Below, piece after piece: positions 28,869 to 37,233 of a stretch of DNA of 64,000 nt (the stretch's first letter is position 1; each line of letters opens with the position of its first letter). The stretch covers positions 992,001-1,056,000 of the forward strand of contig NZ_SZZN01000001.1 of the NCBI RefSeq assembly GCF_006125015.1. The letters run 5' to 3'. The stretch comes from Roseovarius arcticus (lineage in GTDB: Bacteria; Pseudomonadota; Alphaproteobacteria; Rhodobacterales; Rhodobacteraceae). The notes under the pieces were generated by a model, which was not told where the DNA came from, ran no database searches, and worked only from the letters and a program-made list of their open reading frames with translations. Position numbers and translations under genes: made by a program.

Positions 28869-29492
28869 ATGGATAAGGCAAAGGCATGGGCACCGGACTG
28901 GACCGAAACGCTTGAGGAGGGCGAGGCGCTGCTCTGGACGGGACGGCCAGAATACGGTCGGGCGTTGCTGCAAATAGTCGGGCATGAGCCAGTTTGGTAT
29001 GCAAGCATGATCACTGGGGTCGTTGCGATGTGGATCAGTTTAGCCTTCATGCCAACTGAGGGACGTTTTGATAAGACGGACGCGATCACGATCTATGCGG
29101 CAGTTACGGCGATATTCGCACTGTGGGCAGCCTTTATGGCCTCTCAACGTCAATTTGTGCTGAGCAAACTTCACTACGCCATCACTGACAGGCGTGCGAT
29201 TGTCTGTCGGCGCGGGCGCGACGTCCGGCTGCGCGATGGTCTCTATTTTGTGTCCTGCCCTTTGGATCCGGGAGGGGTCTATCCAATTTTGCCCGGACGC
29301 CCGCTCAGCTCTATCCGTGTCGGCTCTTCCTTGTCTGCAGAAACGGTTCAGCCGTTTGGCGCCGGATTGGCGCATCCCGGATGGCCAGTGCTATGGGGCC
29401 GGATCATCATGCCGATCCTTTTTGAGAACGTCGCTGATGCACCTGCCCTCCGCGTTAGACTGCTGGCGGCCGCCGCTGCGCGAACCCTCTAG
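28869..29492 (+). CDS. membrane protein with bacterial PH-like domain
   Basis: A 207-residue protein that begins with the LEEGEALLWTGRPEYG segment common at the start of bPH (YdbT/YdbS-like) membrane proteins. Two transmembrane helices follow at about 43-62 and 74-92, then a soluble beta-rich region with ITDRRAIVCRRG, typical of the bPH2 strand pattern. The last 60 residues are less like the family. It stands alone between rpmG and the Bax-inhibitor gene. No function is known. Confidence 0.65.
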   Translation: MDKAKAWAPDWTETLEEGEALLWTGRPEYGRALLQIVGHEPVWYASMITGVVAMWISLAFMPTEGRFDKTDAITIYAAVTAIFALWAAFMASQRQFVLSKLHYAITDRRAIVCRRGRDVRLRDGLYFVSCPLDPGGVYPILPGRPLSSIRVGSSLSAETVQPFGAGLAHPGWPVLWGRIIMPILFENVADAPALRVRLLAAAAARTL

Positions 29493-29543
29493 GCCAATCG
29501 AAACATCGAGCGCGCCGCATCTGCGCCGCCCCCCGCAAACGAA

Positions 29544-29568
29544 AAAGGCCGACCCGAAGGTCGGCCTT
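29544..29568 (-). terminator. intrinsic terminator of the Bax inhibitor-1 gene
   Basis: A ten-base perfect stem AAGGCCGACC / GGTCGGCCTT with a CGAA tetraloop. The T-run is on the minus strand only, so it serves the leftward gene that ends at 29594. Confidence 0.85.
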
Positions 29569-29593
29569 GGCCATGTCGCGGTGAGGTCCCGAA

Positions 29594-30313
29594 TTAGTTG
29601 CGGTTGCCCATCAACTGCAGCAGGAACATGAACATGTTGATGAAGTCGAGGTAGAGGCGCAGGGCGCCCATGATCGCCGACTTGCCCAGCCACTCGCTAT
29701 CGCCGTGATGCGCGTGCGCCAGATACTCATTCTTGATCGACTGCGTGTCGTAGGCGGTGAGGCCCGCAAAAATCAGCACACCGATGATCGAGATCGCAAA
29801 CATGATCGCCGGTGAGCCGAGGAAGATGTTGATGATCGATGCCACGATCAAGCCGATGACGCCCATGATCAGGAAGCTGCCCCAGCCCGAAATGTCCTTT
29901 TTAGTGGTGTAGCCCCAGAGGGACAGACCAGCAAAGGCGACGGCTGTGGTCAGGAAAACTTGAGCGATCGAGAAATCGGTGAAGACGATGAAAATATAGC
30001 TGATCGACACGCCCATGACGGCCGCGAAGGCATAGAAAAACAGCTGCGCAGCGGCTGCCGACAGCTTGTTTATGACCGCACCGAACGCAAAGACCATGAT
30101 CAACGGCGCGAACATGACGACCCACCGGGTGATGCCGGTGAACAGTGTCTCCATCATGTAGGCGTTATTGCCCACGGCCCACGCTGTCAGGAAGGTCAGC
30201 AACATGCCGACCGACATGGTGCCATACACCTTGTTCATATGGGCGCGTAGCCCCTGATCGATCTCGACTGTGCGGGTTCCGCCCGCTGTCCGGATCGTAT
30301 TTAAGTCAGCCAT
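29594..30313 (-). CDS. Bax inhibitor-1/YccA family protein
   Basis: A 239-residue integral membrane protein with seven predicted helices of the BI-1 (TMBIM) family, related to proteins that form pH-sensitive Ca2+ leak channels. The GLTAYDTQSIKNEY segment near residue 185 contains the conserved Asp of the di-aspartyl pH sensor, and the last helix carries LYLDFINMFMFLLQL. I start at MADLNTIRTAGG, which has a GGAGG site; the 11-residue upstream extension lacks one. A promoter and terminator frame it as a single-gene unit. Confidence 0.92.
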   Translation of the reverse strand: MADLNTIRTAGGTRTVEIDQGLRAHMNKVYGTMSVGMLLTFLTAWAVGNNAYMMETLFTGITRWVVMFAPLIMVFAFGAVINKLSAAAAQLFFYAFAAVMGVSISYIFIVFTDFSIAQVFLTTAVAFAGLSLWGYTTKKDISGWGSFLIMGVIGLIVASIINIFLGSPAIMFAISIIGVLIFAGLTAYDTQSIKNEYLAHAHHGDSEWLGKSAIMGALRLYLDFINMFMFLLQLMGNRN

Positions 30314-30363
30314 CTGTGCCTCCGTGTTAATAAAGCTGGGCTCCATAGCAGAGCTTTGCGCTT

Positions 30364-30392
30364 AATATCGGGGGCCGGGCCCGCCTTTTCAA
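30364..30392 (-). promoter_or_regulatory. candidate promoter of the Bax inhibitor-1 gene
   Basis: On the minus strand TTGAAA is separated by 17 bases from GATATT, ending about 50 bases before the ATG. The spacer is very GC-rich, which makes the two AT-rich hexamers stand out. Confidence 0.5.
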
Positions 30393-30472
30393 GTGTTATC
30401 GTAACCGGTTGTACAATGTTGGCAGGGCGGATCGCGTTGGCGGTCCGCCGCTAGGTTTGGTGCCGCCATTTT

Positions 30473-30682
30473 TCAGCAACCGCCCCCACGCCATGCGCGG
30501 GGCAGATCCCAGAAGGGACGGCGAGCCTCAATGCGGGCTTCGCTCGGCGTCAGGCCAACGTCGCGCAGTGCCGCATTGTCCAGACCTGCCAATGCCCGGC
30601 GCGAGCGGGCGAGGGTGATGACCGTGCTGAGGCGCAAGGTGCGCTTGGCGGTCATGGGGCAGTTATGTGCAAGCGTGGACAT
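30473..30682 (-). CDS. DUF1127 small protein
   Basis: A 69-residue protein with the DUF1127 core: LARSRRALAGLDNAALRDVGLTPSEARIEARRPFWD. The first half is basic. Such short Arg-rich proteins are known in alphaproteobacteria as RNA-binding or phosphate/growth-phase regulators (for example CcaF1 in Rhodobacter). The start MSTLAHN is preferred because AAGGA lies eight bases before it; the ATG nine bases upstream would overlap that site. It is divergent from a LysR gene across a short AT-rich gap. Confidence 0.82.
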   Translation of the reverse strand: MSTLAHNCPMTAKRTLRLSTVITLARSRRALAGLDNAALRDVGLTPSEARIEARRPFWDLPRAWRGGGC

Positions 30683-30691
30683 GTCAGGCAT

Positions 30692-30804
30692 CCTTTTTGG
30701 TGATATGTTTTGTGGTTAATATTTCATCTATTGATATTTGTGCCTGAATAGGGTGAGTATTGGAAATGAATGTTTATGTGCTAATACATCAAGGATAGTG
30801 ATCA
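30692..30804. promoter_or_regulatory. divergent control region of the DUF1127 and LysR genes
   Basis: The gap is markedly AT-rich compared with its surroundings. It contains AATAT-N11-ATATT at 30718-30738, an inverted repeat that fits the T-N11-A dyad of LysR-type regulator boxes (T 30722, A 30734). The site lies about 35 bases from the DUF1127 start and 65 from the LysR start, as expected for a divergently autoregulated LysR. Chance occurrence in AT-rich DNA is possible. Confidence 0.4.
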
Positions 30805-31674
30805 ATGAGAAATCTTGACATGACGACCTTGCGCTCGTTCGTCGCGGTTGCCGATCAAGGCGGCGTCACACGGGCTGCCGCCATGCTGAACCTGACGCAA
30901 TCTGCCGTCTCGATGCAGCTCAAACGGCTGGAGGACCTGCTGGGCCTCGGCCTGCTGGATCGTAGCGGGCGGCGCATCGCGCTGACACCATCGGGCGAGC
31001 AGATGTTGGGCTATGCGCGCCGCCTTGTGGCGCTGAACGACGAGGTGGTCGGCCGCCTGACCGATCAGGTTTGGGAGGGCGAGGTGACGTTCGGCGTGCC
31101 GCATGACATCATCCATCCGGTGATCCCCCGCGTGCTAAAACAGTTTAACGCGGCCTTTCCGCGGGTGCGGGTGCATTTGAAATCGCTCTATTCCACCCTG
31201 CTCATGGAGCTGCATGGCAAGGGCGAGGTCGACCTGATTCTGACGACTGAGACCGCAACTGGCCCCGGCGGTGAGACGCTGACCGAGGCGCCACTGCGCT
31301 TTTACGGTGCGCCGGGCGGTATCGCGGCCCGCCAGCGTCCCCTCAGAATCGCGACCTGCCGCAATTGCCTGTTTCGTCCGGATGCGATCCGCCTTTTGGA
31401 CGCCGCCGGGATCGCGTGGGAGAGCGCCATTGATTCGGACTCGGACGGCGCGATTGAAGCGACGGTCAGCGCCGATCTCGCCGTGACCAGTATGCTGGAG
31501 GGGACCGCGCCGCACCATCTGGAGGCGATACCACACGCGGCCGGCCTGCCGGATCTGGGTATGCAAAAGATCAATATGTACGGGGCCGCCATGCCGCGAA
31601 ACGAACTAGTGACGCAGCTGGCAAACGTCGTGCGGCAGGGATTTGGCGGTGCGGCACTGGCGATCGCGTCCTGA
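30805..31674 (+). CDS. LysR-type transcriptional regulator
   Basis: A 289-residue regulator. The winged helix-turn-helix is at residues 5-64 (TLRSFVAVADQGGVTRAAAMLNLTQSAVSMQLKRLE), followed by the linker helix and a periplasmic-binding-like effector domain from about residue 90. The effector domain has a short insertion of small residues. Its divergent partner DUF1127 is the likely first target besides itself. The effector is unknown. Confidence 0.92.
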   Translation: MRNLDMTTLRSFVAVADQGGVTRAAAMLNLTQSAVSMQLKRLEDLLGLGLLDRSGRRIALTPSGEQMLGYARRLVALNDEVVGRLTDQVWEGEVTFGVPHDIIHPVIPRVLKQFNAAFPRVRVHLKSLYSTLLMELHGKGEVDLILTTETATGPGGETLTEAPLRFYGAPGGIAARQRPLRIATCRNCLFRPDAIRLLDAAGIAWESAIDSDSDGAIEATVSADLAVTSMLEGTAPHHLEAIPHAAGLPDLGMQKINMYGAAMPRNELVTQLANVVRQGFGGAALAIAS

Positions 31675-31690
31675 TCCGGCCAACGTGCAG

Positions 31691-32659
31691 TTATTGCATC
31701 GTCACCACGATCTTGCCGGTAGAACGCCGGGTGCGCAGCATCTCCAGGCCTTCCATCGCGCGGTCCAGTGGATAGCTATGGTGGGCGCGGGGTGCGATGC
31801 GGCCCGCCGCCGTCCACTCTAGCAACGTGGCGAGGGATGCGGTCAGAATATCGGGTGCAAAGGACATGTAGCCCCCCCAATAAAGGCCCATAACGGTCAG
31901 GTTTTTGACCAAGAGGTGGTTGGCCGGGATTTGCGGCACGTCCCCGCTGGCAAATCCAATGGACAGGATGCGCGCCTCGGGCCGGCAAGCGCGAAATGCA
32001 GCCTTGAACTGGTCGCCGCCGACGGGGTCGTATACCACATCAACCCCGCCAAAGGCTTTGCAGGCTGCACGGATATCGTCCGTCTCGGCGTCGATCAGGT
32101 GGTCTGCCCCAGCGGCGCGGGCCGCCTCCAGCTTGGCCGCGCCGCTGGCGCAGGCGATGACGCGCGCGCCCATAGCATGCCCGATTTCGACCGCAGCCGC
32201 ACCTACGCCGCCTGCCGCGCCCAACACTAGCAGCGTCTCGCCGGGCTGTAGCCGGGCACGGTGTGCCAGCGCCAGATGCGATGTGCCGTATGCGATCTGA
32301 AAAGCGGCGGCGGCCTCGTGCGTCATTGCGTCCGGCAGAACCACAGCGCGCGCTGCATCGAAACAAGCATAGTCAGCCAGCCCGCCTTGCCCGCCATAGA
32401 CCGAAACCCGCGTACCGGGCGCGGGGCCACTGACGCCATCCCCCAGCGCATCAACAACGCCCGATACTTCCATCCCGAGGGTAAAGGGCAGGGCGGGAGT
32501 ATCTTGGTAGCGGCCCGAGATCATCAGCAGATCAGCGAAGTTTAGGCCACAGGCATGTACGCGCACCCGCATCTGGCCGGGGCCAGGTTGCGGTAACGGT
32601 AATGTCTCAATCGTGGGGGCCACATCATGCGATATGACCCGAAAGGCGCGAATCGTCAC
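31691..32659 (-). CDS. NADPH:quinone oxidoreductase-type zinc-free dehydrogenase
   Basis: A 322-residue MDR-family protein of the quinone-oxidoreductase group. It has a GroES-like N-terminal domain (CGLNFADLLMISGRYQ, GMEVSGVV) and a Rossmann domain with LVLGAAGGVGAAAVEIGHAMGA. The structural and catalytic zinc Cys residues of alcohol dehydrogenases are absent. I choose the GTG start giving (V/M)TIRAFRV, 8 bases after GGGGGA; the in-frame ATG 39 codons upstream gives a long leader with no family match. It converges with the LysR gene with only 16 bases between the stops. Confidence 0.88.
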   Translation of the reverse strand: MTIRAFRVISHDVAPTIETLPLPQPGPGQMRVRVHACGLNFADLLMISGRYQDTPALPFTLGMEVSGVVDALGDGVSGPAPGTRVSVYGGQGGLADYACFDAARAVVLPDAMTHEAAAAFQIAYGTSHLALAHRARLQPGETLLVLGAAGGVGAAAVEIGHAMGARVIACASGAAKLEAARAAGADHLIDAETDDIRAACKAFGGVDVVYDPVGGDQFKAAFRACRPEARILSIGFASGDVPQIPANHLLVKNLTVMGLYWGGYMSFAPDILTASLATLLEWTAAGRIAPRAHHSYPLDRAMEGLEMLRTRRSTGKIVVTMQ

Positions 32660-32867
32660 CGGCGAAGTCCCCCGTTTACCAGCGCGAGATGGTCGCACCC
32701 ACCGCTGATTTACCGCACCGAAGGATGTTGCGCAAACTCCCGCACCACACGGTATAATTGATAAAAATATGATCAAACAGCCTATCGCGTATAAAATACT
32801 TGTATAATTTGGCGTCGCTGTTAATCATTTGACGGTATTAAATATTGTGTTTTCGGCGGGAACGCGC

Positions 32868-32887
32868 GCATATATTTTATGCCATAA
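32868..32887 (+). promoter_or_regulatory. overlapping palindromes upstream of the XRE regulator
   Basis: GCATA-TATTT-TATGC (32868-32882) and TTATG-C-CATAA (32877-32887) overlap directly before the XRE gene. They lie in a roughly 200-base AT-rich stretch (32700-32890) that contrasts with the rest of the window. Autoregulatory XRE repressors often bind such short inverted repeats. No clean -35/-10 pair could be set, although TATAAT occurs at 32803. Confidence 0.35.
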
Positions 32888-32935
32888 GGTCAGGATCGCC
32901 GGTTAAACGCCTGATAGAAAAACAAGGATTTGAAT

Positions 32936-33319
32936 ATGCCCCATCCCGTTGACGTACATGTTGGTAAGCGAATTCGGCACCGGCGCTGGCTGGCCGGCAT
33001 GACGCAGCAGCAGCTGGCAGAGAGTGTCGGCATCAAATTCCAGCAAATCCAAAAGTATGAGACGGGGGCCAATCGGGTCAGCGCGTCGCGGCTTTGGGAT
33101 ATTGCAGGCGCGATGGAGGTCGGTGTCGGCTTCTTCTTTGAGGGGATTGAAACGTCCGAGATGCCCGCCTCTGCGCCCGTACATGCCGCACGCGGCGGTC
33201 CTGCGGACCTGCTCGGCGATAAGGAAGCGCTGGACTTGGTGCGCTCCTACTACGCAATTCCCGAAAACCAGCGCCGTCGCTTGTTCGATCTGGCGCGCGT
33301 TCTCAGCGACGTCGCCTAG
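32936..33319 (+). CDS. XRE-family transcriptional regulator
   Basis: A 127-residue protein with a Cro/C1-type helix-turn-helix at about residues 10-65 (GKRIRHRRWLAGMTQQQLAESVGIKFQQIQKYETGANRVSASRLWDIA) and a C-terminal helical tail of about 40 residues. This architecture is the common alphaproteobacterial type seen upstream of many metabolic or stress genes. ATG 32936 is seven bases after AAGGA; a TTG six bases upstream is the alternative. It lies alone between the dehydrogenase and the HisN-type gene. Confidence 0.9.
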   Translation: MPHPVDVHVGKRIRHRRWLAGMTQQQLAESVGIKFQQIQKYETGANRVSASRLWDIAGAMEVGVGFFFEGIETSEMPASAPVHAARGGPADLLGDKEALDLVRSYYAIPENQRRRLFDLARVLSDVA

Positions 33320-33333
33320 ACGTCGCCTTACGG

Positions 33334-33367
33334 GTCGCGGCTCCGATCATCATCGGGGTTGCGACCT
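33334..33367 (+). repeat. long hairpin after the XRE gene
   Basis: GGTCGC at 33334 pairs with GCGACC at 33362-33367, and CCGAT pairs with ATCGG inside, around a CATC loop. There is no T-run after it, so it is not a classic terminator. It could be an attenuating or mRNA-stabilising structure, or a factor-dependent end. Confidence 0.5.
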
Positions 33368-33418
33368 GCGCCTGCCGGGCCTATCCACGACGCAATTACG
33401 CGGTAGTAGGATCCTGCA

Positions 33419-34237
33419 ATGCGCGACCCCTCCCAAACAGAGCAGATTATAGGCGCCGCCCATGCGGCTGCGGATGCGGCGCGCCTTGCCATTCTGCCCT
33501 ATTTTCGGCTGGATACTCTGACAGCCGAGAATAAATACGCGCCCGGCTCGGCCACCGAAAGCGATTTTGATCCGGTAACAGCCGCAGACCGCGCCGCAGA
33601 GATAGCGATGCGCGACGTTTTGCGCCGTATGTGCCCCAATGATGCGATCGTCGGCGAAGAGTTCGACGCGCAAGCGGGCACGAGTGGCCTGACATGGGTA
33701 CTGGACCCGATCGACGGCACGCGCGGCTTCTTGGCAGGTACGCCGACATGGGGTGTCCTGATCGCGGCGGTCGACGCATCCGGCCCGATTTACGGCATAA
33801 TCGACCAGCCCTACATGGCCGAACGGTTCGAAGGCGGGCTGGGCCGGTCGGACATGACAGGGCCGCTGGGCGCGCGGGCCCTGCGCGTTCGTGGATCGCG
33901 GCCATTGGCCGAGGCGACGGTAATGACCACTTTTCCAACAGTCGGCACGCCCGGCGAGGGCGCAGCATTTGCCAGCGTTGCAGGCAGTGCGCGCATGGTG
34001 CGGTATGGCTATGATTGCTATGCCTATGCTCTGCTGGCGATGGGGCAGATCGATCTGGTCATTGAGGCGGGCCTGAATGCCTACGACATTTGCGCGCCCA
34101 TCGCGGTAATTGAGGCGGCAGGCGGCATTGTTACTGATTGGCAGGGCGCCCCTGCGCATAGCGGCGGGCGCGTCGTTGCAGCCGCAGGTGCGGTGCAGCA
34201 CGCAGCGGCGCTGGCAATCTTGGGCGATGTGGCCTGA
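33419..34237 (+). CDS. hisN: inositol-monophosphatase family phosphatase, HisN-type
   Basis: A 272-residue Mg-dependent phosphatase. Metal ligands are complete: Glu-Glu in IVGEEF (about residue 80), DPIDGTRGF (98-106) and YDICAPIAVIEAAGG near the C-terminus. The TRGFLAGTPTWGVLIA segment is typical of the histidinol-phosphatase branch (HisN) common in alphaproteobacteria, where it completes histidine synthesis. Inositol or other phosphatase activity cannot be excluded. Confidence 0.85.
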   Translation: MRDPSQTEQIIGAAHAAADAARLAILPYFRLDTLTAENKYAPGSATESDFDPVTAADRAAEIAMRDVLRRMCPNDAIVGEEFDAQAGTSGLTWVLDPIDGTRGFLAGTPTWGVLIAAVDASGPIYGIIDQPYMAERFEGGLGRSDMTGPLGARALRVRGSRPLAEATVMTTFPTVGTPGEGAAFASVAGSARMVRYGYDCYAYALLAMGQIDLVIEAGLNAYDICAPIAVIEAAGGIVTDWQGAPAHSGGRVVAAAGAVQHAAALAILGDVA

Positions 34238-34319
34238 CCAAGCGCTGATTCCGCGCTGGTCTGGATGGGCCGGATTGGTTAACGTCTTCCCCAACACGGT
34301 ATTCTGCGGAGGTCACATC

Positions 34320-34763
34320 ATGCGCTTCATTCTGGCCATCTGCCTCGCCCTCGCCTGCGCCGCGCCGCTCGCTGCACAGGCGGTCGAGGATATGGCCGCC
34401 GCCGCAGGCCCGCAGTTGAACGAGATCCGCGCGCGCAACGGCCTCGGGCCGCTTTCGCCGAGTGCGGGACTGACGCAGGCGGCGGCGGCCCATGCCAGCG
34501 ATATGCAGGCGAACGGGTTTTTCAGTCATACCGGATCGAATGGCCTTGGCATTGGCGATCGTGCCCGCGCCGCCGGGTACGGATTTTGCTTTATCGCTGA
34601 AAACATCGCCAAAGGGCAGGGCGGTTTGGGCCAAGTGCTGGATGGCTGGATGGGCTCGACCGGGCACCGTCGCAATATCCTGAGCGATGGCGCGCAGGAG
34701 TTCGCGCTGGTTCGTGCCCCCGGCGACATATGGGTGATGGTGCTGGGTCGGCCCGGGTGCTGA
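34320..34763 (+). CDS. secreted CAP-domain (SCP/PR-1) protein
   Basis: A 147-residue exported protein: a cleavable signal (MRFILAICLALACAAPLAAQA) followed by a CAP domain with HASDMQANGFFSHTGSNG and GWMGSTGHRRNIL. The cavity His residues typical of the family are present. Two Cys occur, one in the FCFIAEN segment and one as the last residue, which could form a disulfide. Bacterial CAP proteins are of uncertain function (SafA/YkwD-like). Confidence 0.87.
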   Translation: MRFILAICLALACAAPLAAQAVEDMAAAAGPQLNEIRARNGLGPLSPSAGLTQAAAAHASDMQANGFFSHTGSNGLGIGDRARAAGYGFCFIAENIAKGQGGLGQVLDGWMGSTGHRRNILSDGAQEFALVRAPGDIWVMVLGRPGC

Positions 34764-34779
34764 GTGCTTAGGCTGCCTA

Positions 34780-35046
34780 TCAGCCAAAGAATTTGGGCTT
34801 GAGCCGCAGCAGCGTCTCGCAGATTTGCGACGTCAGACTGCGCGCCAGACTAAGCGCCTCGTCATGCGCACCGCGCACGGTGGCGACCGCCGACTCTATC
34901 GTTGCAGATTGCACCAACGCCGCAACTAGCTCAGGGTGATTGGCGGCATAGCTATCGCCGAATTGCGCATCGATGGCACTGACCGCGTCGCTCAGATGGC
35001 GGGCCATATGATGAGACGAAGGAACGGGGATGGGTGTGTTTTGCAT
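34780..35046 (-). CDS. small hypothetical protein
   Basis: An 88-residue protein, apparently cytosolic and largely helical, with no signal or membrane segment. The middle is Ala-rich (SAIDAQFGDSYAANHPELVAALVQSA) and the end is basic (LRLKPKFFG). A GGAGA site precedes the ATG. It converges with the CAP gene. I do not recognise the family. Confidence 0.6.
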   Translation of the reverse strand: MQNTPIPVPSSHHMARHLSDAVSAIDAQFGDSYAANHPELVAALVQSATIESAVATVRGAHDEALSLARSLTSQICETLLRLKPKFFG

Positions 35047-35242
35047 GGTCAGGTCTCCTGGCTATTGTCACGAGTTAGCGCGCCACTACCTGTTGACGAG
35101 TGGACGGCGGTGCGGGCCGTAAATTTTTAGGAATCTTGCCCGTTTGCGACTAAGCCAGGCGTCAAAACGCATTGTTTTTCGCGCGATGTGCGCTTACTGC
35201 TGCGCGCTAGGGCCGCAATATTGGACACGAAATGGGGGACTG

Positions 35243-36637
35243 ATGAGCCAAGAAGATACCACCCCCGACGCACCCGTTGAGGACGAGCGCGACGACACCT
35301 ACGATCTGGATCGGCACGCTGTTGCGCGTATCATCCATGCGGTCGACAATGGAGACCGCGACGCCCTGATCGCCGAGATGGAGCCATTGCACCCGGCCGA
35401 CATCGCCGACCTTCTTGAGCAAATCAGCGCCTTCGATCGCCGCCGCGTAATCGAGCTTTATGGCGACGAATTCGACGGCGATATCCTGTCAGAGCTACAC
35501 GAGTCGATCCGCGAAGAGGTGCTGAACTATCTCAGCCCCGAGGTTCTGGCCGTCGCCGTGCGCGAGCTGGACAGCGACGACGTGGTCGATCTGGTCGAAG
35601 ACCTGGAGGACGACCAGCAGAACGCCATTCTTGAGGTGCTGGAGGACAGCGACCGCATCGCGGTGCGCCAGTCCCTGAACTATCCCGAATACTCTGCCGG
35701 ACGCCTGATGCAGCGCGAATTCGTGATGGCGCCGGAGCATTGGAACGTCGGCGAAGCCATTGATTTCATGCGCAATGAGACCGAACTGCCTGAGCAATTC
35801 TATCACATCATGCTCGTCGATCCCAAACTGCACCCGATCGGGAACGTAACGCTGGGAAAACTGATGTCTTCGCGGCGCGAAGTGATGCTGACCAGCCTCG
35901 TGGAGGATACGTTTCACGTCATCCCCGTCGCGCAGGACGAGGGCGATGTCGCCTATGCGTTCAACCAGTATCACCTGATTTCGGCCCCGGTCGTAGACGA
36001 GAACGACCGCCTTGTCGGCGTAATCACCATCGACGATGCGATGGCAGTACTGGACGAAGAGCACGAAGAGGACATTCTGCGCCTCGCTGGCGTCGGCGAG
36101 GGTGGACTGAACGACAATTTCTTTGAGACGACCAAGCAACGCTTCCCTTGGCTGGCGGTTAACCTCGTCACGGCCATCCTTGCTTCGCTGGTAATCGCCC
36201 AGTTCGAGGCGACCATTGCCGGGTTCGTAGCGCTTGCCGTTTTGATGCCGATCGTCGCGTCAATGGGCGGCAATGCGGGCACGCAAAGCCTGACAGTCTC
36301 GGTTCGGGCAATCGCCACGCGCGACTTGACCGGGTCAAACGTTTGGCGGGTTATCCGGCGCGAGGTGACGGTAGGGCTGATCAATGGTCTGATCTTTGCG
36401 GTTGTGATGGGCATCATTGGCGTTATCTGGTTTGGCAGCCCGGCGCTGGGCTATGTTATCGGGACGGCAATGGTAATTAACCTTGTCGTTGCGGGCCTCG
36501 CCGGCACCGGCATCCCTGTGCTGCTGGAAAAGGCAGGTATTGATCCTGCGCTTGCCTCGGGCGCGTTTGTGACGACGGTTACGGATATCGTCGGTTTCCT
36601 CGCGTTTCTCGGGCTTGCCGCGCTGTTTCTGCTGTGA
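35243..36637 (+). CDS. mgtE: magnesium transporter MgtE
   Basis: A 464-residue Mg2+ channel. An acidic N-terminus precedes the MgtE_N superhelical domain (about 25-140), two CBS domains (about 150-280) that sense cytosolic Mg2+, and five transmembrane helices. The conserved ALMPIVASMGGNAGTQSLTV stretch and the ion-selective Asp in TVTDIVGF are present. I start at MSQEDTTPDAP; upstream in-frame ATG codons give a Cys-rich leader not seen in the family. Its last codons overlap the next gene. Confidence 0.93.
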   Translation: MSQEDTTPDAPVEDERDDTYDLDRHAVARIIHAVDNGDRDALIAEMEPLHPADIADLLEQISAFDRRRVIELYGDEFDGDILSELHESIREEVLNYLSPEVLAVAVRELDSDDVVDLVEDLEDDQQNAILEVLEDSDRIAVRQSLNYPEYSAGRLMQREFVMAPEHWNVGEAIDFMRNETELPEQFYHIMLVDPKLHPIGNVTLGKLMSSRREVMLTSLVEDTFHVIPVAQDEGDVAYAFNQYHLISAPVVDENDRLVGVITIDDAMAVLDEEHEEDILRLAGVGEGGLNDNFFETTKQRFPWLAVNLVTAILASLVIAQFEATIAGFVALAVLMPIVASMGGNAGTQSLTVSVRAIATRDLTGSNVWRVIRREVTVGLINGLIFAVVMGIIGVIWFGSPALGYVIGTAMVINLVVAGLAGTGIPVLLEKAGIDPALASGAFVTTVTDIVGFLAFLGLAALFLL

Positions 36638-37200
36638 GCGATCTGGCCGCGATCAAGCTAGCGGCGCGCAAGGCGGCGTTTATACGCCGCGCTGCTGCCC
36701 ATGCCGCACGCACCGGTGCATCAGCCGCGCATTTGTCGGAAGTGCTGGCCGGATATCGCGGCGCACCTTTGGCAGGTTACATGCCCATGCGCACAGAAAT
36801 AGATCCACTACCCGCGATGGAGGAGGCGGCCTCGCGCGGGCCTGTTTGCGTGCCAGTGATTGTGGGCGCAGGCCAGCCATTGGCCTTTTCACGCTGGACA
36901 CCCGGCGGCGCGATGAAGGACGGGCCGTTCGGCGCGCGCGTCCCTGAAGTCGAAGATTTCATCACACCTCAAGTCCTGATTGTGCCGCTGGTTGCGTTTG
37001 ACCGTGCTGGCGGGCGACTGGGATACGGCGGCGGCTTTTACGACCGTACACTGGAGAGGCTGCGCGCGCGCGGCGCCGTACTGGCCATTGGCTATGCCTA
37101 TTCCGCGCAAGAGGCAGAGGACCTGCCGCTGGAGCCGACAGATCAGCCGCTGGACATGATCGTAACGGAGCGCGAGATAATCGAATTCCAGCCGGGCTGA
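36634..37200 (+). CDS. 5-formyltetrahydrofolate cyclo-ligase
   Basis: A 188-residue enzyme that converts 5-formyl-THF to 5,10-methenyl-THF with ATP (FTHFS-cyclo-ligase, YgfA/FthC type). The family signature near the C-terminus, GGRLGYGGGFYDRTLERLR, is clear. The GTG start overlaps the mgtE stop. In many Proteobacteria the 6S RNA gene neighbours this gene; the non-coding stretch that follows here is discussed separately. Confidence 0.92.
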   Translation: MSDLAAIKLAARKAAFIRRAAAHAARTGASAAHLSEVLAGYRGAPLAGYMPMRTEIDPLPAMEEAASRGPVCVPVIVGAGQPLAFSRWTPGGAMKDGPFGARVPEVEDFITPQVLIVPLVAFDRAGGRLGYGGGFYDRTLERLRARGAVLAIGYAYSAQEAEDLPLEPTDQPLDMIVTEREIIEFQPG

Positions 37201-37233
37201 GCGATGACGCGCCACCTTGATATGGTTCCGCTT

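Noticed and set aside
35047..35242. Possible Mg riboswitch before mgtE
   Set aside because: I found TTGACG and a small stem-loop with T-run but none of the conserved blocks of the M-box or ykoK element.
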